Positions 1-7,916 of a DNA stretch of 64,000 nucleotides are shown here, piece by piece. Location of the stretch: NCBI GenBank assembly GCA_937898885.1, contig CALDKD010000035.1, positions 18,260-82,259 on the forward strand, written 5' to 3'. Every line of letters begins with the position of its first letter. Positions within the stretch are counted from its first letter, which is position 1. The notes under the pieces were generated by a model that made no database searches, was not told where the DNA came from, and saw only the letters and a program-made list of their open reading frames with translations. The position numbers and the translations under genes are program-made. This DNA is from an uncultured Bacteroidales bacterium (GTDB lineage: Bacteria > Bacteroidota > Bacteroidia > Bacteroidales > Bacteroidaceae).

Positions 1-1
1 G

Positions 2-208
2 GACACTGCCGGCATCAAGCTGAACGACAGAGAGCTGCAGATTCTGGAACTGGTTGCCGAGGGGCTTTCCGTCAAGGATATTGCCAACCGCATCTGCCTC
101 AGTCCGGAAACGGTGAAATGGTACCGCAAGAAACTTCTGGCAAAGTTTGATGTAAGCTCATTCATCGTTCTGGTGAATAAGGCCAAGGAAATGGGCTTAC
201 TGAAGTAA
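2..208 (+). CDS. LuxR-type response regulator, C-terminal fragment
   Basis: Only the last 68 codons lie in the window; the reading frame is open from base 2 to a TAA at 206-208. The peptide is a complete LuxR/GerE helix-turn-helix: LNDRELQILELVAEG, then LSVKDIANRICLSPETVKWY as recognition region and KKLLAKFDV. This is the DNA-binding output domain of NarL/FixJ-type response regulators or of hybrid regulators; the sensory part lies upstream of the window, so signal and targets cannot be read. Its 3' end overlaps the convergent GH2 gene by 47 bp (162-208). Family assignment is firm, exact role unknown. Confidence 0.85.
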   Translation, partial: DTAGIKLNDRELQILELVAEGLSVKDIANRICLSPETVKWYRKKLLAKFDVSSFIVLVNKAKEMGLLK

Positions 209-2729
209 GAGGCTGTCCCTCTGACCCAATCACAACGCTGGCACTGCTCAGGCCATCGGATGAGGCCGTGAGTGTGGTGGCGCCGGGAATGCCATTGTTC
301 TGGAGAACTACCAGGCATTTGCCGTAGAAGGCTTTGCGATGGTCGGCCTTGAAACGCTCCATTGATATCGGTGAGCCGTTATCCACACCGGCTATGAATA
401 ATGCGGTACTGCCTTCGGCACTCAGGCTGAAACGGATGTCATTCTCTGCGAACGGGCAGAGATTGCCGTCCTTGTCGAGCACCTCTACTGTCACATAGCT
501 CAGGTCCTTGCCATCGGCACTTATGGTACTGCGGTCGGGAGTAAGGCGTATCTGAGCAGGCTCGCCGGCTGTACGGATTGTCTGGCGACGCACCTCCGCG
601 CCATTCTTGCGGGCAATAACCGTCACCTCGCCCGGCTCATACCTTACACGCCAGCTCACGTGAAGGGCGGTATCGCCTTTGGCGCGAATGCCCTGGCTCC
701 GGCCATTGACGAACAGCTCAACCTCATCGGCATTGTTGTAGTAGCACCACATATCACGCATACCGTCCGCGGTCTCCGACTCGGCGTCAGGCATCGCGTT
801 CCAGTGAGGGAACAGATGCAGCACCGGAGTGTCGGTCCACTCGCTCTGATACAGATAGTATATGTCCTTCGGGAAACCGGCAAGGTCAATTATACCAAAG
901 TAGGATGAGCGCGCAGGCCATCCGTATGGCGTAGGCTCGCCTATGTAGTCAAAGCCTGTCCAGACAAACTGACCGCTTATCCACGGATTGCGTTTGATGA
1001 GTCTCATAGTCTCCTCGTGCGTGCTGCCCCACGGAGCGTGACAGTTGTCGTAGCTGGAGCAGGAGAAGGAGGCGTCATAGAACGGTCTGTCCCAGCGGAC
1101 AGGCCACAGCAGCTCGGTATCCGACGGCATACGGTAATAGCCGCGGGTCATCAGCGCTGAGTTTGACTCGGTTATTACGAATGGCTTACCCTTGAACAGT
1201 CTGGGCACCGCCGGAATGTTCTGGTTATGATAGTTGTAGCCAATGATGTCTATGGCTCCCGATGCGAACAGATGGTTGCCGGGGCTCGGCTCGTTGCAGC
1301 CTGCCGTAACAGGGCGTGAGTCCAGCTGATGCACCATATCGGCAAGCCTCTTGGTCAGAAGCGAGTTCACAGTCATCTTGCCGTCCTCCTGAGCCAGCTG
1401 GTCAGCAGAGTGTCCAAGATTCAGAATCAGGTTGGCCTGCTCCAGAGTAAGAGTATCGGCCTTGGCGTCCGTCCACTGCTCAAGCACCTCGTTGCCTATG
1501 CTCCACATAACGATGCAGGGATGATTGCGGTCGCGCTCTATGAAGTCTGTCAGGTCACGCCCGTACCACTCGTCAAAGTAACGCGCATAGTCGTGCGATG
1601 TCTTGCGCTTTCGCCACATATCGAAAGCCTCGTCCATCACCACAAAGCCCATACGGTCACACAGGTCAAGCAGCTCAGGCGCAGGCGGGTTATGCGAGCA
1701 GCGTATGGCGTTGCAGCCCATCTGCTTGAGCAGCTGAAGCTGACGCTCGATGGCGCGCTCATTGACGGCCGCGCCAAGACAGCCCAGGTCGTGATGGTTG
1801 CACACACCATTCAAAGGCACCTTGCGGCCGTTCAGCACAAAGCCCTCAGTTCCATTGAACTCAAACGAACGGATGCCTGTCGCGGTGATGTATCTGTCCT
1901 CCTCCTTGCCCGACCTCACTATTGTCTCAACGGAATACAGATATGGGTCATCAACATCCCAAAGGTGCGGGTTGTCTATGGTCAGGGTTGTCTCACCTTC
2001 TGCCAGGCCTTCAGCCGCCTTTATGCCATATTTACCTGTCTGAACCACATTGCCCGCGGCATCCCTCAGCACATTCGTCACGGTAGCCCTCACCCTGCCG
2101 CCAGCATCAGAGTTCTCCACCGTAGTACGGATACGCATCTTTGCTGCTCCGTTCTCAACTTTGGTATCCACATATACCCCGTTATTGCGCACATGTGTCA
2201 CAGGCTGTATGGTAAGCCACACATTCCGGTAGATGCCACAGCCCGAGTACCAGCGCGAGTTGGGCTGCTCCGTGTTGTCAACATTCACCACAACGGTGTT
2301 CTCTCCGCCAGACACCACCCAATCGGTAATGTCATAGCCGAACGATATATAGCCATACGGACGCATGCCGAACGAATGGCCGTTCACTATGACCTCGGCA
2401 TCCATATAGACGCCGTCAAAGTCCAGACGGATACGTTTACCCTTGTCGGCCTTATCCAACGTGAACGTCTTGGAATAGACGCCGAAGCCTCCCGGCAGTG
2501 CCCCGCCTCCGGTACCCGACGGCGCATTGCGGTTGAAATCGCCGTATATTGCCCAGTCGTGAGGCAAGGTGACATCGCCGTCGTAACTGTACTGAATGCT
2601 CTCCAGACCCGGTGTGGGAGTAAGTTTGAGATGCCATCCGTCATTGAAAGACTCTCTTTCCGCATTCTGCGCCGATGCCGGTGCCACGGCAACCGCCAGG
2701 CACAGGGCAAGGAAATATACCTTATTCAT
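162..2729 (-). CDS. Secreted GH2 beta-galactosidase-type glycoside hydrolase
   Basis: 855 aa with a signal peptide (about residues 1-20, cleavage near ASAQ), so periplasmic or surface exposed. Order: GH2 sugar-binding jelly roll (about 25-175), Ig-like domain (about 180-290), TIM barrel (about 295-600), then DUF4982-like and C-terminal Ig-like domains to about 830. The acid/base glutamate is in WSIGNE (E414) and the nucleophile in FVITESNSA (E521), so it should be active; substrate is probably a beta-galactoside but beta-glucuronide or other GH2 substrates are possible. It starts 11 bp after ung and is probably the last gene of asnA-ung-GH2. The final residues GSEGQ and beyond are encoded by a repeat also seen at 50.1 and 52.4 kb, so the C-terminus may be a read-through tail. 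The 3' end overlaps the luxR-type gene. Confidence 0.9.
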   Translation of the reverse strand: MNKVYFLALCLAVAVAPASAQNAERESFNDGWHLKLTPTPGLESIQYSYDGDVTLPHDWAIYGDFNRNAPSGTGGGALPGGFGVYSKTFTLDKADKGKRIRLDFDGVYMDAEVIVNGHSFGMRPYGYISFGYDITDWVVSGGENTVVVNVDNTEQPNSRWYSGCGIYRNVWLTIQPVTHVRNNGVYVDTKVENGAAKMRIRTTVENSDAGGRVRATVTNVLRDAAGNVVQTGKYGIKAAEGLAEGETTLTIDNPHLWDVDDPYLYSVETIVRSGKEEDRYITATGIRSFEFNGTEGFVLNGRKVPLNGVCNHHDLGCLGAAVNERAIERQLQLLKQMGCNAIRCSHNPPAPELLDLCDRMGFVVMDEAFDMWRKRKTSHDYARYFDEWYGRDLTDFIERDRNHPCIVMWSIGNEVLEQWTDAKADTLTLEQANLILNLGHSADQLAQEDGKMTVNSLLTKRLADMVHQLDSRPVTAGCNEPSPGNHLFASGAIDIIGYNYHNQNIPAVPRLFKGKPFVITESNSALMTRGYYRMPSDTELLWPVRWDRPFYDASFSCSSYDNCHAPWGSTHEETMRLIKRNPWISGQFVWTGFDYIGEPTPYGWPARSSYFGIIDLAGFPKDIYYLYQSEWTDTPVLHLFPHWNAMPDAESETADGMRDMWCYYNNADEVELFVNGRSQGIRAKGDTALHVSWRVRYEPGEVTVIARKNGAEVRRQTIRTAGEPAQIRLTPDRSTISADGKDLSYVTVEVLDKDGNLCPFAENDIRFSLSAEGSTALFIAGVDNGSPISMERFKADHRKAFYGKCLVVLQNNGIPGATTLTASSDGLSSASVVIGSEGQPLTSVSPFPWPYSPER
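213..227 (-). repeat. GGGTCAGAGGGACAG repeat, copy 1
   Basis: On the minus strand this reads GGGTCAGAGGGACAG. The same 15 bases occur at 50126-50140, and 14 of them (ending A instead of G) at 52427-52441. This copy lies inside the 3' end of the GH2 gene, where it encodes GSEGQ, and 5 bp past the stop of the convergent luxR-type gene. Confidence 0.7.
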
Positions 2730-2740
2730 TATTCAATCAA

Positions 2741-3403
2741 TTACCACTCGATTGGTGTCATATTGTGCTCCTCAAGCCATTTGTTGGCCAGGCTGAAATG
2801 ATGGTTGCCGAAGAAGCCCGCATAGGCAGACAGTGGAGACGGATGCACCGAGCTGAGCACAAGATGGCGCGAGCGGTCAATCACCGCTCCCTTCCGCTGA
2901 GCGTATGAGCCCCAGAGGATGAATACCAGATTATCGCGCTCCGCATTCAGCTTGCCAATCACGGCATCAGTGAAAGTCTCCCATCCCTTGCCCTGATGCG
3001 AGCCTGCCTGATGCTGCCTGACAGTAAGCGTCGCATTCAGCAGAAGCACTCCCTGCCTGGCCCAGCGGGTAAGATTGCCGGTTGCAGGTATCGGAGTACC
3101 TATGTCATCGCGTATCTCCTTGAATATGTTCTGAAGCGACGGCGGGAACTGCACCCCGTCGTTCACAGAGAAGCAGAGTCCGTGTGCCTGACCTGGACCG
3201 TGATAAGGGTCCTGCCCTATGATGACAACCTTTACATCATTGAACGGACACAGGTCAAAGGCATTGAAGATGAGCCTTGCCGGCGGATACACCACCGTCT
3301 TGCCATACTCATCGCGCACAAAGTCAGTCAGAGTCTTGAAGTAAGGCTTGTCAAACTCCTCCTGAAGTCTGACCTTCCAGCTCTCCTCTATCCTGACATC
3401 CAT
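2741..3403 (-). CDS. ung: Uracil-DNA glycosylase, family 1
   Basis: 220 aa from the start chosen at 3403 (MDVRIEESWKV); an upstream in-frame start at 3481 would lie deep within asnA and adds residues unlike the family. It removes uracil from DNA to start base-excision repair. The water-activating motif GQDPYHG (residues 63-69, Asp65) and the HPSPLSAY minor-groove loop near the C-terminus are both intact. Length is normal for the family. The ATG begins one base after the asnA stop, so translation is probably coupled, and the GH2 gene follows after 11 bp. Confidence 0.96.
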   Translation of the reverse strand: MDVRIEESWKVRLQEEFDKPYFKTLTDFVRDEYGKTVVYPPARLIFNAFDLCPFNDVKVVIIGQDPYHGPGQAHGLCFSVNDGVQFPPSLQNIFKEIRDDIGTPIPATGNLTRWARQGVLLLNATLTVRQHQAGSHQGKGWETFTDAVIGKLNAERDNLVFILWGSYAQRKGAVIDRSRHLVLSSVHPSPLSAYAGFFGNHHFSLANKWLEEHNMTPIEW

Positions 3404-3404
3404 A

Positions 3405-4442
3405 TCAGATAAGCTGAATTCCGGCCTTGGCACACGCCTTGCGCTGCTCATCCGGCCAAATACTTGCCTGAATCTCGCCAATATGAGCCTTTTGCAGGAA
3501 CAGCATACAAAGTCTTGACTGACCTATACCACCGCCGATGCAGAGCGGCAGCTCATCATTCAGCAGACGCTTGTGGAAATAGAGTTCCTTGCGCTGCTCC
3601 TGTCCGCACAACGTCAGCTGACGCAGCATCGCCTCCTTATCCACGCGGATACCCATAGATGACAGCTCCATAGCCCTGTTAAGAATAGGATTCCAAACCA
3701 GGAGGTCACCATTCAGGCCCTCAAAGCCGTCCTCATTCGGTGTGCTCCAGTCATCGTAGTCCGGAGCGCGCAGGTCGTGCGGCTCGCCGTCTCCAAGCTT
3801 TCCGCCTATGCCCATTATAAAGACCGCGCCATACTCACGGGTAATCAGATCCTCGCGTTCCTTAGGGCTCTTGTCCGGGTATCTCCTGCGCAGTTCCTCG
3901 GAATGGATGAAGAACACCTCACGCGCCAGGAACGGCTCAAGCTCAGGATAAGTCTCATTAATCAGATATTCCGTACGAAGCATAGCCGAGTATATCCTGC
4001 GCACAATACGCTTCAGGAATGCTATGTTCCTGTCCTCCGGCAGGATAGTACGCTCCCAGTCCCACTGATCCACATAGAGAGAGTGCAGGTTTCCAAGGCT
4101 CTCGTCGGCACGTATCGCATTCATATCGGTATAGATGCCGTAACCCGGCCTCACATCATACTCCGCAAGCGTAAGCCTTTTCCATTTGGCCAGCGAGTGA
4201 ACCACCTCAGCACGCGCATCGTCAAGGTCGCGTATCGGAAACGTCACCGCGCGCTCCACACCGCTCAGGTCATCGTTGATACCCATACCCTTCAGTACGA
4301 AAAGCGGAGCCGTCACACGGCGCAGCTGCAATCCGGTAGATAGATTCTGCTGGAAGAAATCCTTGATAAGCTTGATTCCCTGCTCTGTCTGTCTCATTGA
4401 GAGAATCTGTCTGTACTTGTCCGGAATAATCAGATAGCTCAT
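3405..4442 (-). CDS. asnA: Aspartate--ammonia ligase
   Basis: 345 aa, the usual length of AsnA, which makes asparagine from aspartate, ammonia and ATP in the cytoplasm (AMP-forming) and has a class II aminoacyl-tRNA-synthetase-like fold. Recognisable stretches are the N-terminal QGIKLIKDFFQQNLSTGLQL, the central QWDWERTI and the C-terminal GGGIGQSRLCMLFLQKAHIG, which is the nucleotide-binding motif 3 region. It begins 47 bp after the lptD stop with no convincing promoter in the gap, so it is probably read from lptD, and it is followed directly by ung. Confidence 0.96.
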   Translation of the reverse strand: MSYLIIPDKYRQILSMRQTEQGIKLIKDFFQQNLSTGLQLRRVTAPLFVLKGMGINDDLSGVERAVTFPIRDLDDARAEVVHSLAKWKRLTLAEYDVRPGYGIYTDMNAIRADESLGNLHSLYVDQWDWERTILPEDRNIAFLKRIVRRIYSAMLRTEYLINETYPELEPFLAREVFFIHSEELRRRYPDKSPKEREDLITREYGAVFIMGIGGKLGDGEPHDLRAPDYDDWSTPNEDGFEGLNGDLLVWNPILNRAMELSSMGIRVDKEAMLRQLTLCGQEQRKELYFHKRLLNDELPLCIGGGIGQSRLCMLFLQKAHIGEIQASIWPDEQRKACAKAGIQLI

Positions 4443-4489
4443 AATTGCTGATTTTAGAATCTGTTTTGTAATGTTTGACGTAACTTTGT

Positions 4490-7279
4490 TTAGAACCAGG
4501 CCACACTCTCCCGCTCGCTGCTGCGCTTTTTGTACTTCAGCAGGTCCTTGACCATACTGGAATTAGCCTGGATGCAGAAGTTATACGATGTATATGGCTT
4601 CAGGACGATACTGCACGACATACTGAAGCAATGCAGGTCTCGCGTGATGTTCATTGTGGTTGTGGTGAAGTCGTGCGCTATGAAGTCCCAGCCGGATGAC
4701 ATATTGATGTTCCACTTGTTTGTAAGCTTCATATTGCCGGAAATGTTAAGACTGTGTGTGAATCCGTATGGATAGCGCATTCTGTCCGGATTGATTGGCG
4801 CTCTTGTATCCTCACGCATATTGATGCCGTACGAGAATGAGAGCGACCACGGGATATTGTACTCAGTGTAGCCATCGGCATCCAGGACCACCTTTGTCTC
4901 GCCACCATTTCCGCCGGAGCCCTGACCGGACCTGCTCCTGCCTCCTGAATCATTATTTCCCCGGCCCGAAGTCTCTTCGGTCTCCTCATCCTCATCACCC
5001 TCGCCACGCTTATGGAACAGTTTGTCCAGCTTCTCGCCCCAGCTCTTGAAAGTGCCGTTGTTGAAAGTGTAGGATAGATTCTGGCTCATACCCTGGAAAC
5101 GTCCGAAACGACCGAACGAGTACTCGGTACGGTCACTTGTCACCACCCTGCCATTCTCGTCAAACTCGTATGCGTAAGTGGCCCATACGGCATTCAGGCT
5201 GAAAGTATAGCTCTTGGTTATTTTTATTCTGGTGGTTGTGGACAGATTGCTCCAGGGACGCACCTTGGCGGCTGTGTTGTAGGATATGCTGGCGCCCAGC
5301 TCATCAATAAGCGGTATCTTCTTGCCAAGACCTGTAGTATCCTTGTCTGAGCGGACTTTCATCTCCAGATTGTTCGACACCCTCAACGATACGCTGCCCG
5401 ACTTGCCTTGCGGAGCCGTTCCGTACATCATTCCCGCGTACGGCGAATAGACAACGGTATGCACCTCACCCTCGGTGTCTGTATAAGTGTATGAGTCGTA
5501 CATTCCCCACATAGGGTCGCTGAAGTCAGGATTGAGCGAGTAGCTGACGGAGGGAGAGAACACGTGCCTTACCATTATCAGTTTCTCGCCGAACATCTTC
5601 TTCCACAACTTGCCGGGTTGATACAGACCATACAGTTTGGTGTTTGCCTGAACCGAGAAGTTGAAGTCATATACGTGATTGAAGCCGTATATGGTATCCT
5701 TCCTCACAGTCTGACGGGTATCGTCCCAGGACTGCATCACCTTGCTGGTGTACCATCGCGCCGTATAATTGACGGAAGGTGTTATGTTGATGTTCTTGAA
5801 AAGCTGGAATGTGGCGCTGATTGGAATTGAGTGCCGCATGGCGTTCTTCCAGTCCCTTACCAGACTCTTGTGCAGAAGCTCGCTCTCCTTGGAGGTAATG
5901 CTGTTGGCCAGAGTGCCGCTGTATGTCAGCGATATCTTCTCGTACCACTTGCCATCGCCTGCGGACTTCTTCCGCTTGAAAGGATAGACCCTGCCCAGCG
6001 ACAGGCTCAGAGACGGCAGCGAGATGGAGATGGTTGAGTCACGCATACTCTGCGACAGGTTCATTGATGCCGACAGGGAGAGACCGATGCCGGGGAAATT
6101 CCTTGAGTAGCTTACACTTGATGTACGCGTGCTCTGCGATGTGAGCGCCGGATTGTAGAGGCTGGACAGATTTGAGCGCTCATAGCTTGAGGTGGCGAAG
6201 TTGACACTGGCAGAGAAGTTCCGGTTAGGATTTGCCTTGGGATCCTGACGATGGCTCCACCGCACCTTGAAATCGCGGCTCACATTGTAGTCGCTCAAAC
6301 CCTTGTCACCTGTCTTAGTCACAAGATAGCTGGCATACAGGCTGCCTGAGAACTTATAGCGCTTTCTGTACGAGCTCTCGGCGGAGACGCCCCACGAGCC
6401 TTTTGTGAATATCTCTCCCAGGAGCTTCAGGTCCACCTTGTCTGAGATGGCGAAATAGTAGCCTCCGTCCTTCAGGTAGAAGCCCCTGTCAAGCTCGTCT
6501 CCGTACGTAGGCATTATGATACCCGACGCATAGTCGCTCTGGGTGAACGGGAAAAAGCCGAAAGGCAGGAAAAGCGGCAATGGCACTCCAAGCACCTCCA
6601 GATATGCGGGACCGAAGACCACATCCTTTCCAGGACGGACCTTGGCGCGGGTAATGCGTATTCCAAAGTGAGGGTCATCGTGGTCATCGCAGGTGGTATA
6701 TATGCCATTCTGAACGTAATACTCCCCGTCAGGGCCTTTCTTGGCATCGACGCTGGTCATATACCCCTCACCCTGCTGCGTGACTACGTGATTGATGTAT
6801 CCCTTCTTAGTCTTGAAATTGTAGCTCATGTGGGTGGACTCGTATGGCGTCTCGCCGTCTCTGAACACAGGAGTTCCGCTCCACGTGCCAAGTGAGTCCT
6901 GAACGCCGTCGGCATACACAAGACTGCTGTCTATGCGCATCCTTATCCTCTCGGCATCCAGCGTGATATTCTGATACTGGACCTCGCTTTTTCCGAAGAG
7001 CGACGCATCGCCGCCCATAACCCATACCATTGAGTCGCTTGACTGATATATGACAGGGGCCTCCAGGGGCTCGCTCTTGGATACAGCCGTATCGGATGCC
7101 AGAGTATCGGAGATGGCATTCACCGAAGGCAGCGACAGGGAATCCGGCAGCTCAATTTCCGGAAGCGGCAACGAATCCGGCTGCTCTACGCCGGGCTCAG
7201 ACAAATAGTCCTGCGCAGACGCCGCCATGGCACACAGCAGCATCAAACATATCACCTGAATCTTGCGGAGTTCTCTCAC
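4490..7279 (-). CDS. lptD: LPS-assembly outer-membrane protein LptD
   Basis: 929 aa with a signal peptide (about 1-22, ending ASAQ). LptD with LptE inserts lipopolysaccharide into the outer leaflet of the outer membrane. An N-terminal OstA/LptA-like beta-jelly-roll segment (VQYQNITLDAERIRM ... YADGVQDSLG ... THMSYNFKTKKGYINHV, about 75-190) is followed by a large region of alternating aromatic strands typical of the C-terminal barrel, ending in phenylalanine. A serine/glycine/acidic low-complexity loop (EDEETEETSGRGNNDSGGRS, about 745-775) interrupts the barrel. The start is GTG at 7277-7279, with an in-frame TAA immediately upstream, so no longer start is possible. Divergent in sequence as usual in Bacteroidota. 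Confidence 0.88.
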   Translation of the reverse strand: MRELRKIQVICLMLLCAMAASAQDYLSEPGVEQPDSLPLPEIELPDSLSLPSVNAISDTLASDTAVSKSEPLEAPVIYQSSDSMVWVMGGDASLFGKSEVQYQNITLDAERIRMRIDSSLVYADGVQDSLGTWSGTPVFRDGETPYESTHMSYNFKTKKGYINHVVTQQGEGYMTSVDAKKGPDGEYYVQNGIYTTCDDHDDPHFGIRITRAKVRPGKDVVFGPAYLEVLGVPLPLFLPFGFFPFTQSDYASGIIMPTYGDELDRGFYLKDGGYYFAISDKVDLKLLGEIFTKGSWGVSAESSYRKRYKFSGSLYASYLVTKTGDKGLSDYNVSRDFKVRWSHRQDPKANPNRNFSASVNFATSSYERSNLSSLYNPALTSQSTRTSSVSYSRNFPGIGLSLSASMNLSQSMRDSTISISLPSLSLSLGRVYPFKRKKSAGDGKWYEKISLTYSGTLANSITSKESELLHKSLVRDWKNAMRHSIPISATFQLFKNINITPSVNYTARWYTSKVMQSWDDTRQTVRKDTIYGFNHVYDFNFSVQANTKLYGLYQPGKLWKKMFGEKLIMVRHVFSPSVSYSLNPDFSDPMWGMYDSYTYTDTEGEVHTVVYSPYAGMMYGTAPQGKSGSVSLRVSNNLEMKVRSDKDTTGLGKKIPLIDELGASISYNTAAKVRPWSNLSTTTRIKITKSYTFSLNAVWATYAYEFDENGRVVTSDRTEYSFGRFGRFQGMSQNLSYTFNNGTFKSWGEKLDKLFHKRGEGDEDEETEETSGRGNNDSGGRSRSGQGSGGNGGETKVVLDADGYTEYNIPWSLSFSYGINMREDTRAPINPDRMRYPYGFTHSLNISGNMKLTNKWNINMSSGWDFIAHDFTTTTMNITRDLHCFSMSCSIVLKPYTSYNFCIQANSSMVKDLLKYKKRSSERESVAWF

Positions 7280-7306
7280 TTATACAGTCAACTCTGTTCC
7301 AAACTG

Positions 7307-7314
7307 CAAAATTA
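7307..7314 (-). promoter_or_regulatory. Possible lptD -7 box
   Basis: The minus strand reads TAATTTTG, matching the Bacteroidota -7 consensus TAnnTTTG, about 28 bp before the lptD GTG. No good -33 TTG is seen at the normal distance, so this is tentative. Confidence 0.4.
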
Positions 7315-7321
7315 GACATAA

Positions 7322-7349
7322 TAAATTAAAAACGCCCCTTGTCGGGGCG
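7322..7349 (-). terminator. Rho-independent terminator after the HD hydrolase gene
   Basis: On the minus strand a GC stem (arms at 7344-7349 and 7333-7338, loop 7339-7343) is followed by a run of five T. It ends the lacZ-HD transcription unit just before lptD. Confidence 0.8.
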
Positions 7350-7369
7350 CTCTTAACTATTAATATTTC

Positions 7370-7912
7370 TCAAATATTGAATAGAGTATGCCATTTCCGG
7401 AATCGTTCCGCATCCTCCTGTCCGAAACGGCTCAGACTGCGGATAATGCCCTCAAGGCTTTTTTCCTCATCAGGACGCGTCTTTGAGAAGAACTTGTCAG
7501 CATAGCATACAATCAGCTCCTCGGTTGACACGGGGCACATATCCCTGTGAGGAACAGGAAGATCGCGCTCCTCTATCTCCTTCAGGGAAAGGCCCGTGCC
7601 GGTATGACGCTCGCAGACCAGCGCGTGCCGGGGCAGGCCCTCCTTGCGCATCAATTCCGCACCCAGGTATCCGTGGGCTATGTACGGATACTTGCCAAAA
7701 CAATGTATGGGAGCAGCATCTGTAAGGAATATTCCAATATCGTGAAGCATAGCGGCCTCCTCCAGAAACTCCATATCGACATTCAGCTCAGGGTGACTTT
7801 TCGCCACACCAAGCGCCTTGCCGGCCACACATCTGCTATGTCTCAGCAAGAGGTCGTACAACGGGCGGTTATCGCCGTAGTACTTGTCGTATAACGCTAT
7901 CCAGTCCAGCAT
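7370..7912 (-). CDS. HD-domain phosphohydrolase
   Basis: 180 aa, cytoplasmic. It has an HD metal-dependent phosphohydrolase core: H24 region (RHSRCVAGKALGVA), the HDIG dyad (AAMLHDIGIFLTDAA, about residues 55-70), then HGYLGAELMRKEGLP and a further histidine ERHTG that together make the usual H...HD...H...D metal set. The small family is otherwise uncharacterised; a nucleotide or phosphate-monoester substrate is likely but cannot be read. Its start lies 4 bp after the lacZ stop, so it is co-translated with lacZ, and a clear terminator follows. Confidence 0.85.
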   Translation of the reverse strand: MLDWIALYDKYYGDNRPLYDLLLRHSRCVAGKALGVAKSHPELNVDMEFLEEAAMLHDIGIFLTDAAPIHCFGKYPYIAHGYLGAELMRKEGLPRHALVCERHTGTGLSLKEIEERDLPVPHRDMCPVSTEELIVCYADKFFSKTRPDEEKSLEGIIRSLSRFGQEDAERFRKWHTLFNI

Positions 7913-7916
7913 CCTG

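Noticed and set aside
1329..2801. 490-codon frame on the plus strand
   Set aside because: It is antisense to the GH2 gene, with no family-like motif; the GH2 frame has intact active-site motifs.
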